The translations under genes were made by a program, and so were the position numbers. From Janthinobacterium sp. ROICE36 (GTDB lineage Bacteria; Pseudomonadota; Gammaproteobacteria; Burkholderiales; Burkholderiaceae_D): a stretch of 63,171 bases of DNA. Location: positions 1 through 63,171 of the forward strand of contig NZ_PEBS01000030.1 in the NCBI RefSeq assembly GCF_002869965.1. Reading direction: 5' to 3'. Below, piece by piece: positions 56,483 to 63,171 of this stretch; the first letter of the stretch is position 1, and each line of letters begins with the position of its first letter. Below the pieces are notes generated by a model. The model was not told where the DNA came from. It saw only the letters and a program-made list of their open reading frames with translations, and ran no database searches.

Positions 56483-59137
56483 ATGCGCACAGACAGCCCT
56501 CAGACGATTTACCGCAAAGATTACACGCCGCCCAGCTTTCTGGTCGACAGCGTCGAACTTGGTTTCGATCTTGATCCCGCCCGCACAGTGGTGGCGAGCC
56601 GGATCCGCATGCGCCACAACCCGGCCAGCACCAGTCGCAGCATCGAGTTGCACGGCGAACACATCGAACTGGTGCAAGTGTGCCTGAATGGCAAGCTGCT
56701 GAAACCGTCGCAGTACAAGTTGACGGCCGGCATGCTGACCATTCCCAAGGCACCGGACGAGGTGCTGCTCGATATCGAGACCGTGCTGGCGCCGCAGGAC
56801 AATACCTCGCTGTCAGGCCTGTACGTGTCGAATCATAACTTCTTCACGCAGTGCGAAGCGGAAGGCTTCCGCCGCATCACCTTCTTCCCGGACCGCCCGG
56901 ACGTGATGGCCAGGTACACCGTCATGCTGCGCGCCGACAAGGACAAGTATCCGGTGCTGTTGTCGAACGGCAACCTGATCGAAGAGGGCGACCTCGGTGA
57001 CGGCCGCCATTACGCCAAGTGGGAAGACCCATTCAAGAAGCCGTCCTATCTGTTCGCCCTGGTGGCGGCGCGCCTGGTGTGCCAGGAAGAGCGCTACACG
57101 CTCAAGTCCGGCCGCGAAGTGTTGCTGCAGGTGTGGGTGGAAGAGGGCAACCTGGATAAAACCGATTACGCCATGCAGTCGCTGAAAAACTCGATCCGCT
57201 GGGACGAGGAACGCTTCGGCCTGGAACTGGACCTGGACCGCTTCATGATCGTCGCCGTGGGCGACTTCAACATGGGCGCCATGGAAAACAAGGGTTTGAA
57301 TATTTTCAACACCAAGTATGTGCTGGCCAATTCGCGCGTGGCGACCGACGTCGATTACGCGGGCATCGAAGCGGTGGTGGGCCACGAGTACTTCCATAAC
57401 TGGACCGGCAACCGCGTGACCTGCCGCGACTGGTTCCAGCTGTCGCTGAAAGAAGGTCTCACGGTGTTCCGCGACCAGGAATTCTCGGCCGACATGATCG
57501 GCACGGACACGGGCCGCGCCGTCACCCGCATCGACCAGGTACGCACCCTGCGCCAGGCGCAGTTCCCCGAAGACGCGGGCCCGATGGCGCATCCCGTGCG
57601 TCCCGATTCCTTCGTCGAAATCAATAACTTTTACACCGTCACCATCTACGAAAAAGGCGCCGAAGTGGTGCGCATGGTTCAGACCCTGGTGGGCCGCGAC
57701 GGCTTCCGCAAGGGCATGGACCTGTACTTTGAACGTCACGATGGCCAGGCCGTGCAGTGCGACGACTTCCGCGCCGCCATGGCGGACGCGAATGGGCGCG
57801 ATTTGACGCAATTCGAGCGCTGGTACAGCCAGGCCGGCACGCCCATCGTCACCGCTTCCACGCGCTACGACGCCGCCAGCCAGACGTTTGAACTGACGCT
57901 GGCGCAAAGCTGTCCCGCCACGCCGGGTCAGCCGAAAAAACTGCCATTTCACATTCCCGTCACCGTCGGCTTGCTGGCGGCCGACGGCAGCGACCTGCCG
58001 TTGCATGTCGATGGCGTGGCAGCCAACGGCGCCACCAGCGTGGTGCTGGAGCTGACCGAAGCATCGCAAACCTTCCGCTTCACGCAGGTGGGGGAAGTGC
58101 CCGTGCCATCGCTGCTGCGCGACTTTTCCGCCCCCGTGGTGCTGGAATACGACTATACCGATGCGCAGTTGCTGCACCTGTTCCGTCATGACAGCGATCC
58201 GGTGAACCGCTGGGAAGCGGGCCAGCGCCTGGCCATGGAGCGCCTGCGGAAACTGACCGGCGCCGTCGCCGCAGGCGAAGCGTTGGCGCTGGACGACACC
58301 TTCATCGAAGCGCAGCGCGCCTTGCTGGCCGACGACGCGCTCGACCCTGCCTTCCGCGAACTGGCCCTGATCCTGCCATCGGAAACCATCATTGCCGAGC
58401 GCATGGCGCAAGTCGACCCGCAAGCCATTCATGCGGCGCGCCAGTTCATGCGCCGCACCATCGCGGCCGCCTTGAAACCCGAATTGCTGGCGCAATACCA
58501 CGCCAACCAGACGCCGGGCGAGTACAGCCCCGACGCCCTGTCGGCCGGCAAGCGGGCGCTGAAAAACCTGGCCCTGTCCTATTTGCTGATCGCACCGGGC
58601 GCGCAAGAACTGGCGCTGGCGCAGCAGCAGTTCGACAGCGCCGGCAACATGACGGACCGCGCAGCTGCACTGGCGGCCCTGATACATTCGGGTTCCACCG
58701 CACACGCACAGGCCGCGCTGACCAGCTTCTATGCCGACTTCGAGAACGAAGCGCTGGTGGTCGACAAATGGTTCGCCATGCAGGCGGCCGCGCCAGCGAC
58801 CGATGTGCAAGCCGTGCGCCAGCTGATGCAGCACCCGGCGTTCACCTTGAAAAATCCGAACCGCGCGCGCAGCCTGATCTTCAATTTCACCAACGGTAAT
58901 CCATCGCAGTTCCATGCGGCAGACGGCAGCGGCTACGCTTTCTGGGCCGAGCAAGTCATCGCGCTCGACGCCCTGAACCCGCAAGTGGCCGCCCGCCTGG
59001 CGCGCTCCATGGACCGCTGGCGCCGTTACGTGCCCGCGCTGCAAAGCCACATGCGCGACGCGCTGGAAAAAGTCGCCGGCCAGGCCAACCTGTCGAATGA
59101 CGTGATGGAAGTGGTCAGCAAGGCTTTAGCAAACTAG
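56483..59137 (+). CDS. pepN: Aminopeptidase N
   Basis: An 884-residue M1-family zinc metallopeptidase that cleaves N-terminal residues from peptides in the cytoplasm. GAMENKGLNIFN (exopeptidase motif) and HEYFHNWTGNRVTCRDW (zinc motif HExxH with the downstream Glu) are intact, followed by the Ig-like and helical C-terminal domains. Length equals E. coli PepN (870). No ribosome site is obvious at ATG 56483. It precedes fbp by 33 bases, and both may be cotranscribed. Confidence 0.97.
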   Translation: MRTDSPQTIYRKDYTPPSFLVDSVELGFDLDPARTVVASRIRMRHNPASTSRSIELHGEHIELVQVCLNGKLLKPSQYKLTAGMLTIPKAPDEVLLDIETVLAPQDNTSLSGLYVSNHNFFTQCEAEGFRRITFFPDRPDVMARYTVMLRADKDKYPVLLSNGNLIEEGDLGDGRHYAKWEDPFKKPSYLFALVAARLVCQEERYTLKSGREVLLQVWVEEGNLDKTDYAMQSLKNSIRWDEERFGLELDLDRFMIVAVGDFNMGAMENKGLNIFNTKYVLANSRVATDVDYAGIEAVVGHEYFHNWTGNRVTCRDWFQLSLKEGLTVFRDQEFSADMIGTDTGRAVTRIDQVRTLRQAQFPEDAGPMAHPVRPDSFVEINNFYTVTIYEKGAEVVRMVQTLVGRDGFRKGMDLYFERHDGQAVQCDDFRAAMADANGRDLTQFERWYSQAGTPIVTASTRYDAASQTFELTLAQSCPATPGQPKKLPFHIPVTVGLLAADGSDLPLHVDGVAANGATSVVLELTEASQTFRFTQVGEVPVPSLLRDFSAPVVLEYDYTDAQLLHLFRHDSDPVNRWEAGQRLAMERLRKLTGAVAAGEALALDDTFIEAQRALLADDALDPAFRELALILPSETIIAERMAQVDPQAIHAARQFMRRTIAAALKPELLAQYHANQTPGEYSPDALSAGKRALKNLALSYLLIAPGAQELALAQQQFDSAGNMTDRAAALAALIHSGSTAHAQAALTSFYADFENEALVVDKWFAMQAAAPATDVQAVRQLMQHPAFTLKNPNRARSLIFNFTNGNPSQFHAADGSGYAFWAEQVIALDALNPQVAARLARSMDRWRRYVPALQSHMRDALEKVAGQANLSNDVMEVVSKALAN

Positions 59138-59170
59138 CACGGCAAATCATCACCAAAACAGAGGGAATTC

Positions 59171-60172
59171 ATGAAACGCATCAGTCTTACGCAATACCTG
59201 GTTGAAGAGCAGCGCTCCAACAACAGCATTCCGGCCGAACTGCGCTTGCTGATCGAAGTCGTCGCGCGCGCCTGCAAGACCATCAGCCACGCTGTCGGCA
59301 AGGGCGCCCTCGGTGAAGTGCTGGGCACGGCCGACACGGAAAACGTGCAGGGCGAAGTGCAGAAAAAGCTCGACATCATCTCCAACGAGATATTGCTCGA
59401 AGCGAATGAATGGGGCGGCCACCTGGCGGCCATGGCGTCGGAAGAGATGGAATCGATCCACCCGATCCCGAACCGCTATCCGAAGGGCGAATACATGCTG
59501 CTGTTCGATCCACTCGATGGCTCGTCGAACATCGACGTCAACGTCTCGATCGGCACCATTTTCTCCGTGCTGAAAGCGCCGGAAGGCATGGGGCAGCCGA
59601 CGGAGCAGGATTTCATGCAGGCGGGCAGCAAGCAAGTGGCCGCCGGCTACGCCGTGTACGGTCCGCAAACCATGTTGGTGCTGACCTTTGGCAATGGCGT
59701 GAACTGCTTCACCCTGGACCGGGAAATGGGGTCGTGGGTCCTCACGCAAAGCAATATGCAGATTCCGTCGACGACCAGGGAGTTTGCCATCAATATGTCG
59801 AATGCGCGCCATTGGCATCCGCCCGTGAAGCGCTATGTCGACGAACTGCTGGCTGGCGACACGGGTCCGCGCGGCAGCAACTTCAACATGCGCTGGATCG
59901 CCTCGATGGTGGCCGACGTGCACCGCATCCTGAACCGTGGCGGCATCTTCATGTACCCGGCCGACCTGCGCGACACCTCGATGCCGGGCAAGCTGCGCCT
60001 GATGTATGAAGCGAACCCGATGGCCTTCATCGTCGAACAGGCTGGCGGCGCGGCCACCGACGGCCAGCAGCGCATCATGGACATCGCCCCGCACAAGCTG
60101 CACCAGCGCGTGCCCGTGTTCCTCGGCTCGAAAGACGAAGTGGCCCGCGTGACGGCCTACCACGCGGAATAA
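59171..60172 (+). CDS. fbp: Fructose-1,6-bisphosphatase class 1
   Basis: A 333-residue enzyme of gluconeogenesis removing the 1-phosphate of fructose 1,6-bisphosphate. Metal/phosphate motifs [34 protein letters not shown] and the C-terminal substrate segment [15 protein letters not shown] are present. AGAGGG at 59160-59165 supports the start. No unusual features. Confidence 0.97.
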   Translation: MKRISLTQYLVEEQRSNNSIPAELRLLIEVVARACKTISHAVGKGALGEVLGTADTENVQGEVQKKLDIISNEILLEANEWGGHLAAMASEEMESIHPIPNRYPKGEYMLLFDPLDGSSNIDVNVSIGTIFSVLKAPEGMGQPTEQDFMQAGSKQVAAGYAVYGPQTMLVLTFGNGVNCFTLDREMGSWVLTQSNMQIPSTTREFAINMSNARHWHPPVKRYVDELLAGDTGPRGSNFNMRWIASMVADVHRILNRGGIFMYPADLRDTSMPGKLRLMYEANPMAFIVEQAGGAATDGQQRIMDIAPHKLHQRVPVFLGSKDEVARVTAYHAE

Positions 60173-60287
60173 AAGCCGCACTTTTCCGCGATTTTCAGCA
60201 GCCCGCAGCCGGGCCGCTAAAAAAATGCAAAAAAGTTCGCGTTGACACTAGCAAATTTTGTGCATTGTTTGTAGAATGTGGGTCTTC

Positions 60288-60363
60288 GCCGTTGTAGCTC
60301 AGTTGGTAGAGCAGCACATTCGTAATGTGAAGGTCGCCAGTTCGATTCCGGCCAACGGCACCA
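60288..60363 (+). tRNA. tRNA-Thr (anticodon CGT)
   Basis: 76 bases including an encoded CCA (60361-60363). Acceptor arms GCCGTTG and CAACGGC, the D arm with AGCTCAGTTGGTAGAGC, anticodon CGT at 60321-60323 in the loop TTCGTAA, and the T arm GTTCGATTCC are all visible. TTGACA at 60242-60247 and TAGAAT at 60272-60277 upstream may be parts of its promoter, although their spacing (24) is not ideal. Accessory DNA begins right after it. Confidence 0.97.
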
Positions 60364-60380
60364 AGTATTCGTAGTAAATC

Positions 60381-60415
60381 AAAGGGTTACACGCTTCGGC
60401 TTGTAGCCCTTTTTC
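60381..60415 (+). terminator. Terminator of tRNA-Thr
   Basis: AAAGGGTTACACGC pairs with GCTTGTAGCCCTTT (one wobble, one mismatch) around a TTCG loop, followed by a T-run. Confidence 0.85.
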
Positions 60416-60528
60416 GTTTTCGGCTTGTTATTCTCTTGCATGTAGGGCCTGTGTAGGATTTGCGAGGGCGTGTAGGAGTTCTGTTTCATGGTCGCCACGG
60501 TCGCGGAAAAGAGGCGGCCTTCCATGGC

Positions 60529-60696
60529 GTGCGCGCTCAGGCCCGCAGTTCCTTCCCGACCGATGAAGCCGTCAGCAAGTTGTTCTATCTTGCGCTCAAC
60601 AACATTAGCAAGAAGTGGACGATGCCAATACGGGACTGGAAAGCGGCACTGAACCGCTTCGCCATCCAGTTTGAAGACCGGGTACCGCAGACTTAA
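60529..60696 (+). pseudogene. IS256-family transposase, C-terminal fragment
   Basis: About 55 codons of the transposase C-terminus, ending in FAIQFEDRVPQT. The catalytic region is absent. The frame is open from 60460, but the part before about 60529 is not transposase-like. Confidence 0.75.
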
Positions 60697-60732
60697 ACGA
60701 AAAACCGTTTACACAGAATTCAGTACACCCCC
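60529..60732 (+). mobile_element. Right end of an IS256-family element (remnant)
   Basis: Codons in one frame to the TAA at 60694-60696 encode the C-terminus of an IS256 transposase (FPTDEAVSKLFYLALNNI, KKWTMPIRDWKAALNRF). The terminal repeat follows at 60705-60732 and matches the complement of the left repeat at 63011-63038 in about 23 of 28 positions. The 5' part of the element is missing, so only a scar is left. Confidence 0.75.
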
Positions 60733-60857
60733 TACAATGTCAAGAGGGCAAATTCAAGCAGCAAAGCTCAGACTCCATCCCAACGCCTTCCGTTGCTGAG
60801 TTAGTATGTCGCCGCGTTGAGGTGAGTATTATATATTTGGGATCTCCAAAGTTGGTG

Positions 60858-61214
60858 TCACACTACAGGCTCAACCGTCAAGGTCGCTGCAGCGAGCATG
60901 ATCGCTCGCAACTGGCTCAGACCGCCCTGGTATCTACGTTCGACGATCTCACTGTGCAACACGCTCATCTGTGTCCAGTTCGGCTGCGCCGCCATCTGCC
61001 GCTCCCGCAGATCGGCCTCGCATGGTGCCAGCTTGCTTGGCCGCTTTACCTTGCGTTCGTATTTCGGCACCGCCTTCAACGCCAGGTGCCGCCGTAACGT
61101 GTTCACCGCATAGTCCATCTTGGCGGCGATCCGCCGTATGGTCAATCCATGCTTGCACAATAACTGAATTTCCACACCTCGTTGGGTTTCAAGGCCGTCC
61201 CGCAAAGCAGCCAT
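60858..61214 (-). pseudogene. IS21-family IstA transposase, N-terminal fragment
   Basis: A 118-codon fragment with the IstA N-terminus: a helix-turn-helix (GLTIRRIAAKMDYAVNTLRRHL), RPSKLAPCEADLRERQ, and the segment ending RRYQGGLSQLRAIM. IstA is normally about 340-500 residues with a DDE domain; here it ends after a few foreign codons (LTVEPVV). No IstB gene is present. The IS21 left end may lie near 61276, where TGTCATCAGCGG occurs on the minus strand. Confidence 0.65.
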
Positions 61215-61381
61215 TTTCTCAAATAGGTGTATTATTTTTCAATCACTGCTGTGTATCAGTTTACAACCGCTGATGACACCGAAATCTGAAGCTGAGTGGA
61301 AGCGTTCTGCGATGCCCCCGAAGCACGCCCTATAATGATCTCAACTCGCCTACGGATTTAATCGAGATTCAGATTGTCTGA

Positions 61382-61792
61382 TTATGTCTGAAGCCATCTC
61401 GCGATGGATGAAGGTGAACTAGGTATTTTTTTCGGAGCCAGTTCACTTAGCGCTGGCACTGGCTTTGCCGTTTCGCGAACTTGGGTTGTGCTCACAGCCC
61501 CGACCAGGTGGGTCGCTTCGGAAGTACGTGGAGTAGCCACCGTCGCTTCTTCCCGCCCACTTCGGGACCTCAGCCATGTCGAGATGGCGTGGATCTGCTG
61601 TTCGACGTCACCTGCTGGATGACCTATCTCAGCGATGTATCGCTCCAAGGCCAGCCGCACTAGCTTGCCTCGTTCGCGCACTGGCGTCATCGCCAACAGC
61701 GTGTGAACGTCCGGAGCCTCCTGAAAAGTCAGGCTGATGCGAACGGTGATCTCGGTACCGATTTTCGGCGGCTTATCCACTGGTGTCGACAT
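61382..61792 (-). CDS. ParR/StbB-like small DNA-binding partner of the actin-like protein
   Basis: A 136-residue protein encoded 14 bases after the actin-like gene on the same strand. The first about 60 residues contain a possible ribbon-helix-helix (ITVRISLTFQEAPDVHTLLAM...GKLVRLALERYIAE), the type of domain that ParR adaptors use to bind centromere DNA; the rest is low-complexity and ends in a short basic/hydrophobic helix (SIARWLQT), which might contact the filament. AGGGA before the ATG supports the start. The assignment rests largely on context. Confidence 0.55.
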   Translation of the reverse strand: MSTPVDKPPKIGTEITVRISLTFQEAPDVHTLLAMTPVRERGKLVRLALERYIAEIGHPAGDVEQQIHAISTWLRSRSGREEATVATPRTSEATHLVGAVSTTQVRETAKPVPALSELAPKKIPSSPSSIARWLQT

Positions 61793-61806
61793 GGCAGATC
61801 CCTGGA

Positions 61807-62814
61807 TCAGGACTGCAGCAGTGACAGCAGGCCGAGACGGCAGAAGCCTTCTGCGACCATCATCCGCGGTTCGTCGCTGGTGACAGCATTGGGATATCGG
61901 TGTTTGAGTCCATCAAGAAGCATTTCAGCACCTCCACCGCCAATGATGATGCCGTCCAATACGGCCGCTTTTTGGCCAAACACCCGGTTGGCCTCATCCA
62001 TGACGACGGCTTCGAAGCCTGCTTTCGCCTGATTGAGCAAGGAAGAGACGTCGACGCGCTGCCCAAAGTGTTTGATGCTTCCGCTGCGCACTGCCGCATC
62101 GACCACGTCCAGTGATGTTGGCAGCTTGGCCTGCGCCAGCGCGCTGGACATACCGTCGTAGACCAAGTGCATGCCTGCGCACGATATGGCCGCGTACTCC
62201 ATCATGGAGCCGCGATCGCACAGCGCGAAGTCGGTTGTGTAGTGGCCGATTTCGATGACGCCCCAGGCCTCGCTGTCGAGATCTCGCTGCGGGTGGAGGC
62301 AACCGTTATTTTGAATCGAGAGCCACTGAAGCGGTGCATCCGCCTGGCTCTGCACCATCACCCTGAGCGTTTGGCCGGGCAGAAGGCGTGGGGTAAGCAA
62401 AGCCACGATGCGGTCGCGGAGCGTGTCGCGCTGCGGCCCTACAAACTTGGCCGGTAAGCCCATCACCAGATGCACCCTTGCCGATGGATTTCCGAACGCC
62501 TGTATGGCTTTGCGCCATGCACCCAGCACCAGTGCATCGTGCTGGGGACTCTCGATCCAATCCGCGTTTTGTCCCGTGTACACTTCTGAGCGGCCTTGCC
62601 GCAACGCGATGTCGCCGAAGAAATACCTGCGTCCATCCACCTCGACAGTCTCGAGTTCAGCTTTTTGTCGTGTTTGCTCGTTCGTGAGCGTGATCGCAGG
62701 GATCACGACAGTGGGGATCTGAAACGAATGACGCTCGTCTGGCGATGCCAGCGAGGCTGCGCGTATTTTGAACATTGAGTGGCCGCCATCGATTGCGATT
62801 GAGATGTTTTCCAT
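61807..62814 (-). CDS. ParM/StbA-like actin-family plasmid segregation ATPase
   Basis: A 335-residue actin-fold protein. The three nucleotide-binding motifs are in order: phosphate-1 ISIAIDGGHSMFKI (residues 4-17), phosphate-2 WGVIEIGHYTTDFAL (184-198), adenosine IIIGGGGAEML (about 288-298). ParM-type proteins form filaments that push plasmid copies apart when attached to a ParR-bound centromere. GGAG 8 bases before ATG 62814 fixes the start. On a chromosome this points to plasmid- or ICE-derived DNA. The 196 bases before it (to the IS256 end) hold no gene and might include the centromere; a 7-base direct repeat GCGCAAG is at 62852 and 62866. Confidence 0.75.
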   Translation of the reverse strand: MENISIAIDGGHSMFKIRAASLASPDERHSFQIPTVVIPAITLTNEQTRQKAELETVEVDGRRYFFGDIALRQGRSEVYTGQNADWIESPQHDALVLGAWRKAIQAFGNPSARVHLVMGLPAKFVGPQRDTLRDRIVALLTPRLLPGQTLRVMVQSQADAPLQWLSIQNNGCLHPQRDLDSEAWGVIEIGHYTTDFALCDRGSMMEYAAISCAGMHLVYDGMSSALAQAKLPTSLDVVDAAVRSGSIKHFGQRVDVSSLLNQAKAGFEAVVMDEANRVFGQKAAVLDGIIIGGGGAEMLLDGLKHRYPNAVTSDEPRMMVAEGFCRLGLLSLLQS

Positions 62815-63010
62815 TTAGAACTCCAAGTGTCAGTGAAAGATTTAATGTAAAGCGCAAGCCGGCGTGCGCAAGTCAGGTTTTGATCGTGACCATGAGCCGC
62901 GACAGGGACCAGGAAGCAGTCCGTGTCGAATATCGAGGTTCGAAAATGCGCCGTCATTAGCTATCACCGGGTGCGGAAATCGAGACAAGCGGCGCTGTTA
63001 AGAATGTTTC

Positions 63011-63171
63011 GAGGGTGTAAATAATTTTGTGTAAACGGTCATTTGGCAGGACACTGCCGCCACCAAGGAGAAACAATGACCGTTGTAAAGCGTAACAAGC
63101 GGGCCAAGCCCGACCCGGAACTGCTCAAACTGGCCGACAGCTTGCTGGCCAACTACCAGAAGCCCGAGGAT
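63011..63171 (+). mobile_element. Left end of an IS256-family element (continues beyond the window)
   Basis: The left terminal repeat GAGGGTGTAAATAATTTTGT begins at 63011 and is the inverted counterpart of the right repeat at 60705-60732. The transposase gene follows in plus orientation, the same as the upstream remnant. Confidence 0.75.
63076..63171 (+). CDS. IS256-family transposase, N-terminal part (cut by window end)
   Basis: 32 codons beginning MTVVKRNKRAKPDPELLKLA, the basic N-terminus of an IS256-type transposase. AAGGAG at 63065-63070 supports the start. The frame is open at the window edge. Confidence 0.8.
   Translation, partial: MTVVKRNKRAKPDPELLKLADSLLANYQKPED

Noticed and set aside
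56813..59050. 745-residue open frame antisense to pepN
   Set aside because: Same codon-bias shadow of a well-supported gene on the other strand.
60190..60235. Terminator after fbp
   Set aside because: The AGCAGCCCG/CGGGCCGCT hairpin is followed by A rather than T on the plus strand, so it does not meet the pattern of an intrinsic terminator for fbp.
1..63171. CRISPR array, riboswitch or toxin-antitoxin pair
   Set aside because: I saw no regularly spaced repeats, no recognisable riboswitch core, and no small gene pair with toxin-antitoxin features beyond the partition pair described.

Overview
The window looks like a chromosomal segment of a betaproteobacterium of the Oxalobacteraceae, most probably Janthinobacterium or a close relative. 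This is inferred from the moderately high GC content, the block nadD-rsfS-rlmH-maf-rng next to hemF/purD/yebC, and the general look of the proteins. No rRNA gene is present to settle it.

Region 1 (about 1 to 21.3 kb) is a surface-polysaccharide locus of the Wzx/Wzy type. After a non-coding leader come two paralogous PLP sugar aminotransferases (the second without the catalytic lysine), a CapE-type UDP-GlcNAc dehydratase, a Wzx flippase, glycosyltransferases, an EpsG-type polymerase, a sugar epimerase, a small PglC-like initiating transferase, a WbpM/FlaA1-like dehydratase, a Wzz-like chain-length protein and a GNAT acetyltransferase. The right part is rearranged: an IS30 element that has lost its right end runs into a 5'-truncated, frameshifted AlgX/AlgJ-like O-acetylation gene. 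Facing it is a three-gene set (DPM1/GtrB-like transferase, EmrE/ArnE-like flippase, polytopic membrane protein) that resembles a Gtr/Arn-type polymer decoration module.

Region 2 (21.4 to 42.4 kb) mixes housekeeping and regulatory genes: trhO, dnaE, a VirK/YbjX plus universal stress protein pair, a MipA/OmpV outer-membrane protein divergent from an OmpR-type two-component system, a second FixLJ-like two-component system, an LPS export/assembly operon (WaaL-like ligase, MsbA, GT9 transferase), a short malic enzyme divergent from a LacI regulator with two matching operators, a LysE exporter and an AraC regulator.

Region 3 (42.4 to 60.4 kb) is core chromosome: rng, maf, rlmH, rsfS (with a long Lys/Ala tail), nadD, hemF, a hypothetical membrane protein, purD, yebC, a PhoD-like phosphatase with a large insertion, a DMT transporter, mgsA, a quinone oxidoreductase with a coupled 37-residue membrane peptide, a DUF4136-type lipoprotein, pepN, fbp and tRNA-Thr(CGT).

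Region 4 (60.4 to 63.2 kb), directly after the tRNA, is accessory DNA: the right end of an IS256-family element, an IS21 istA fragment, a plasmid-type ParM/ParR-like partition pair, and the left end of a second IS256-family element that runs off the window. The likely novel or unusual points are the Arg-for-Lys aminotransferase paralogue, the decoration module with an EmrE-like flippase, the operator lying exactly inside the malic-enzyme promoter spacer, the G9 tract before the O-antigen ligase, and the partition cassette at the tRNA.
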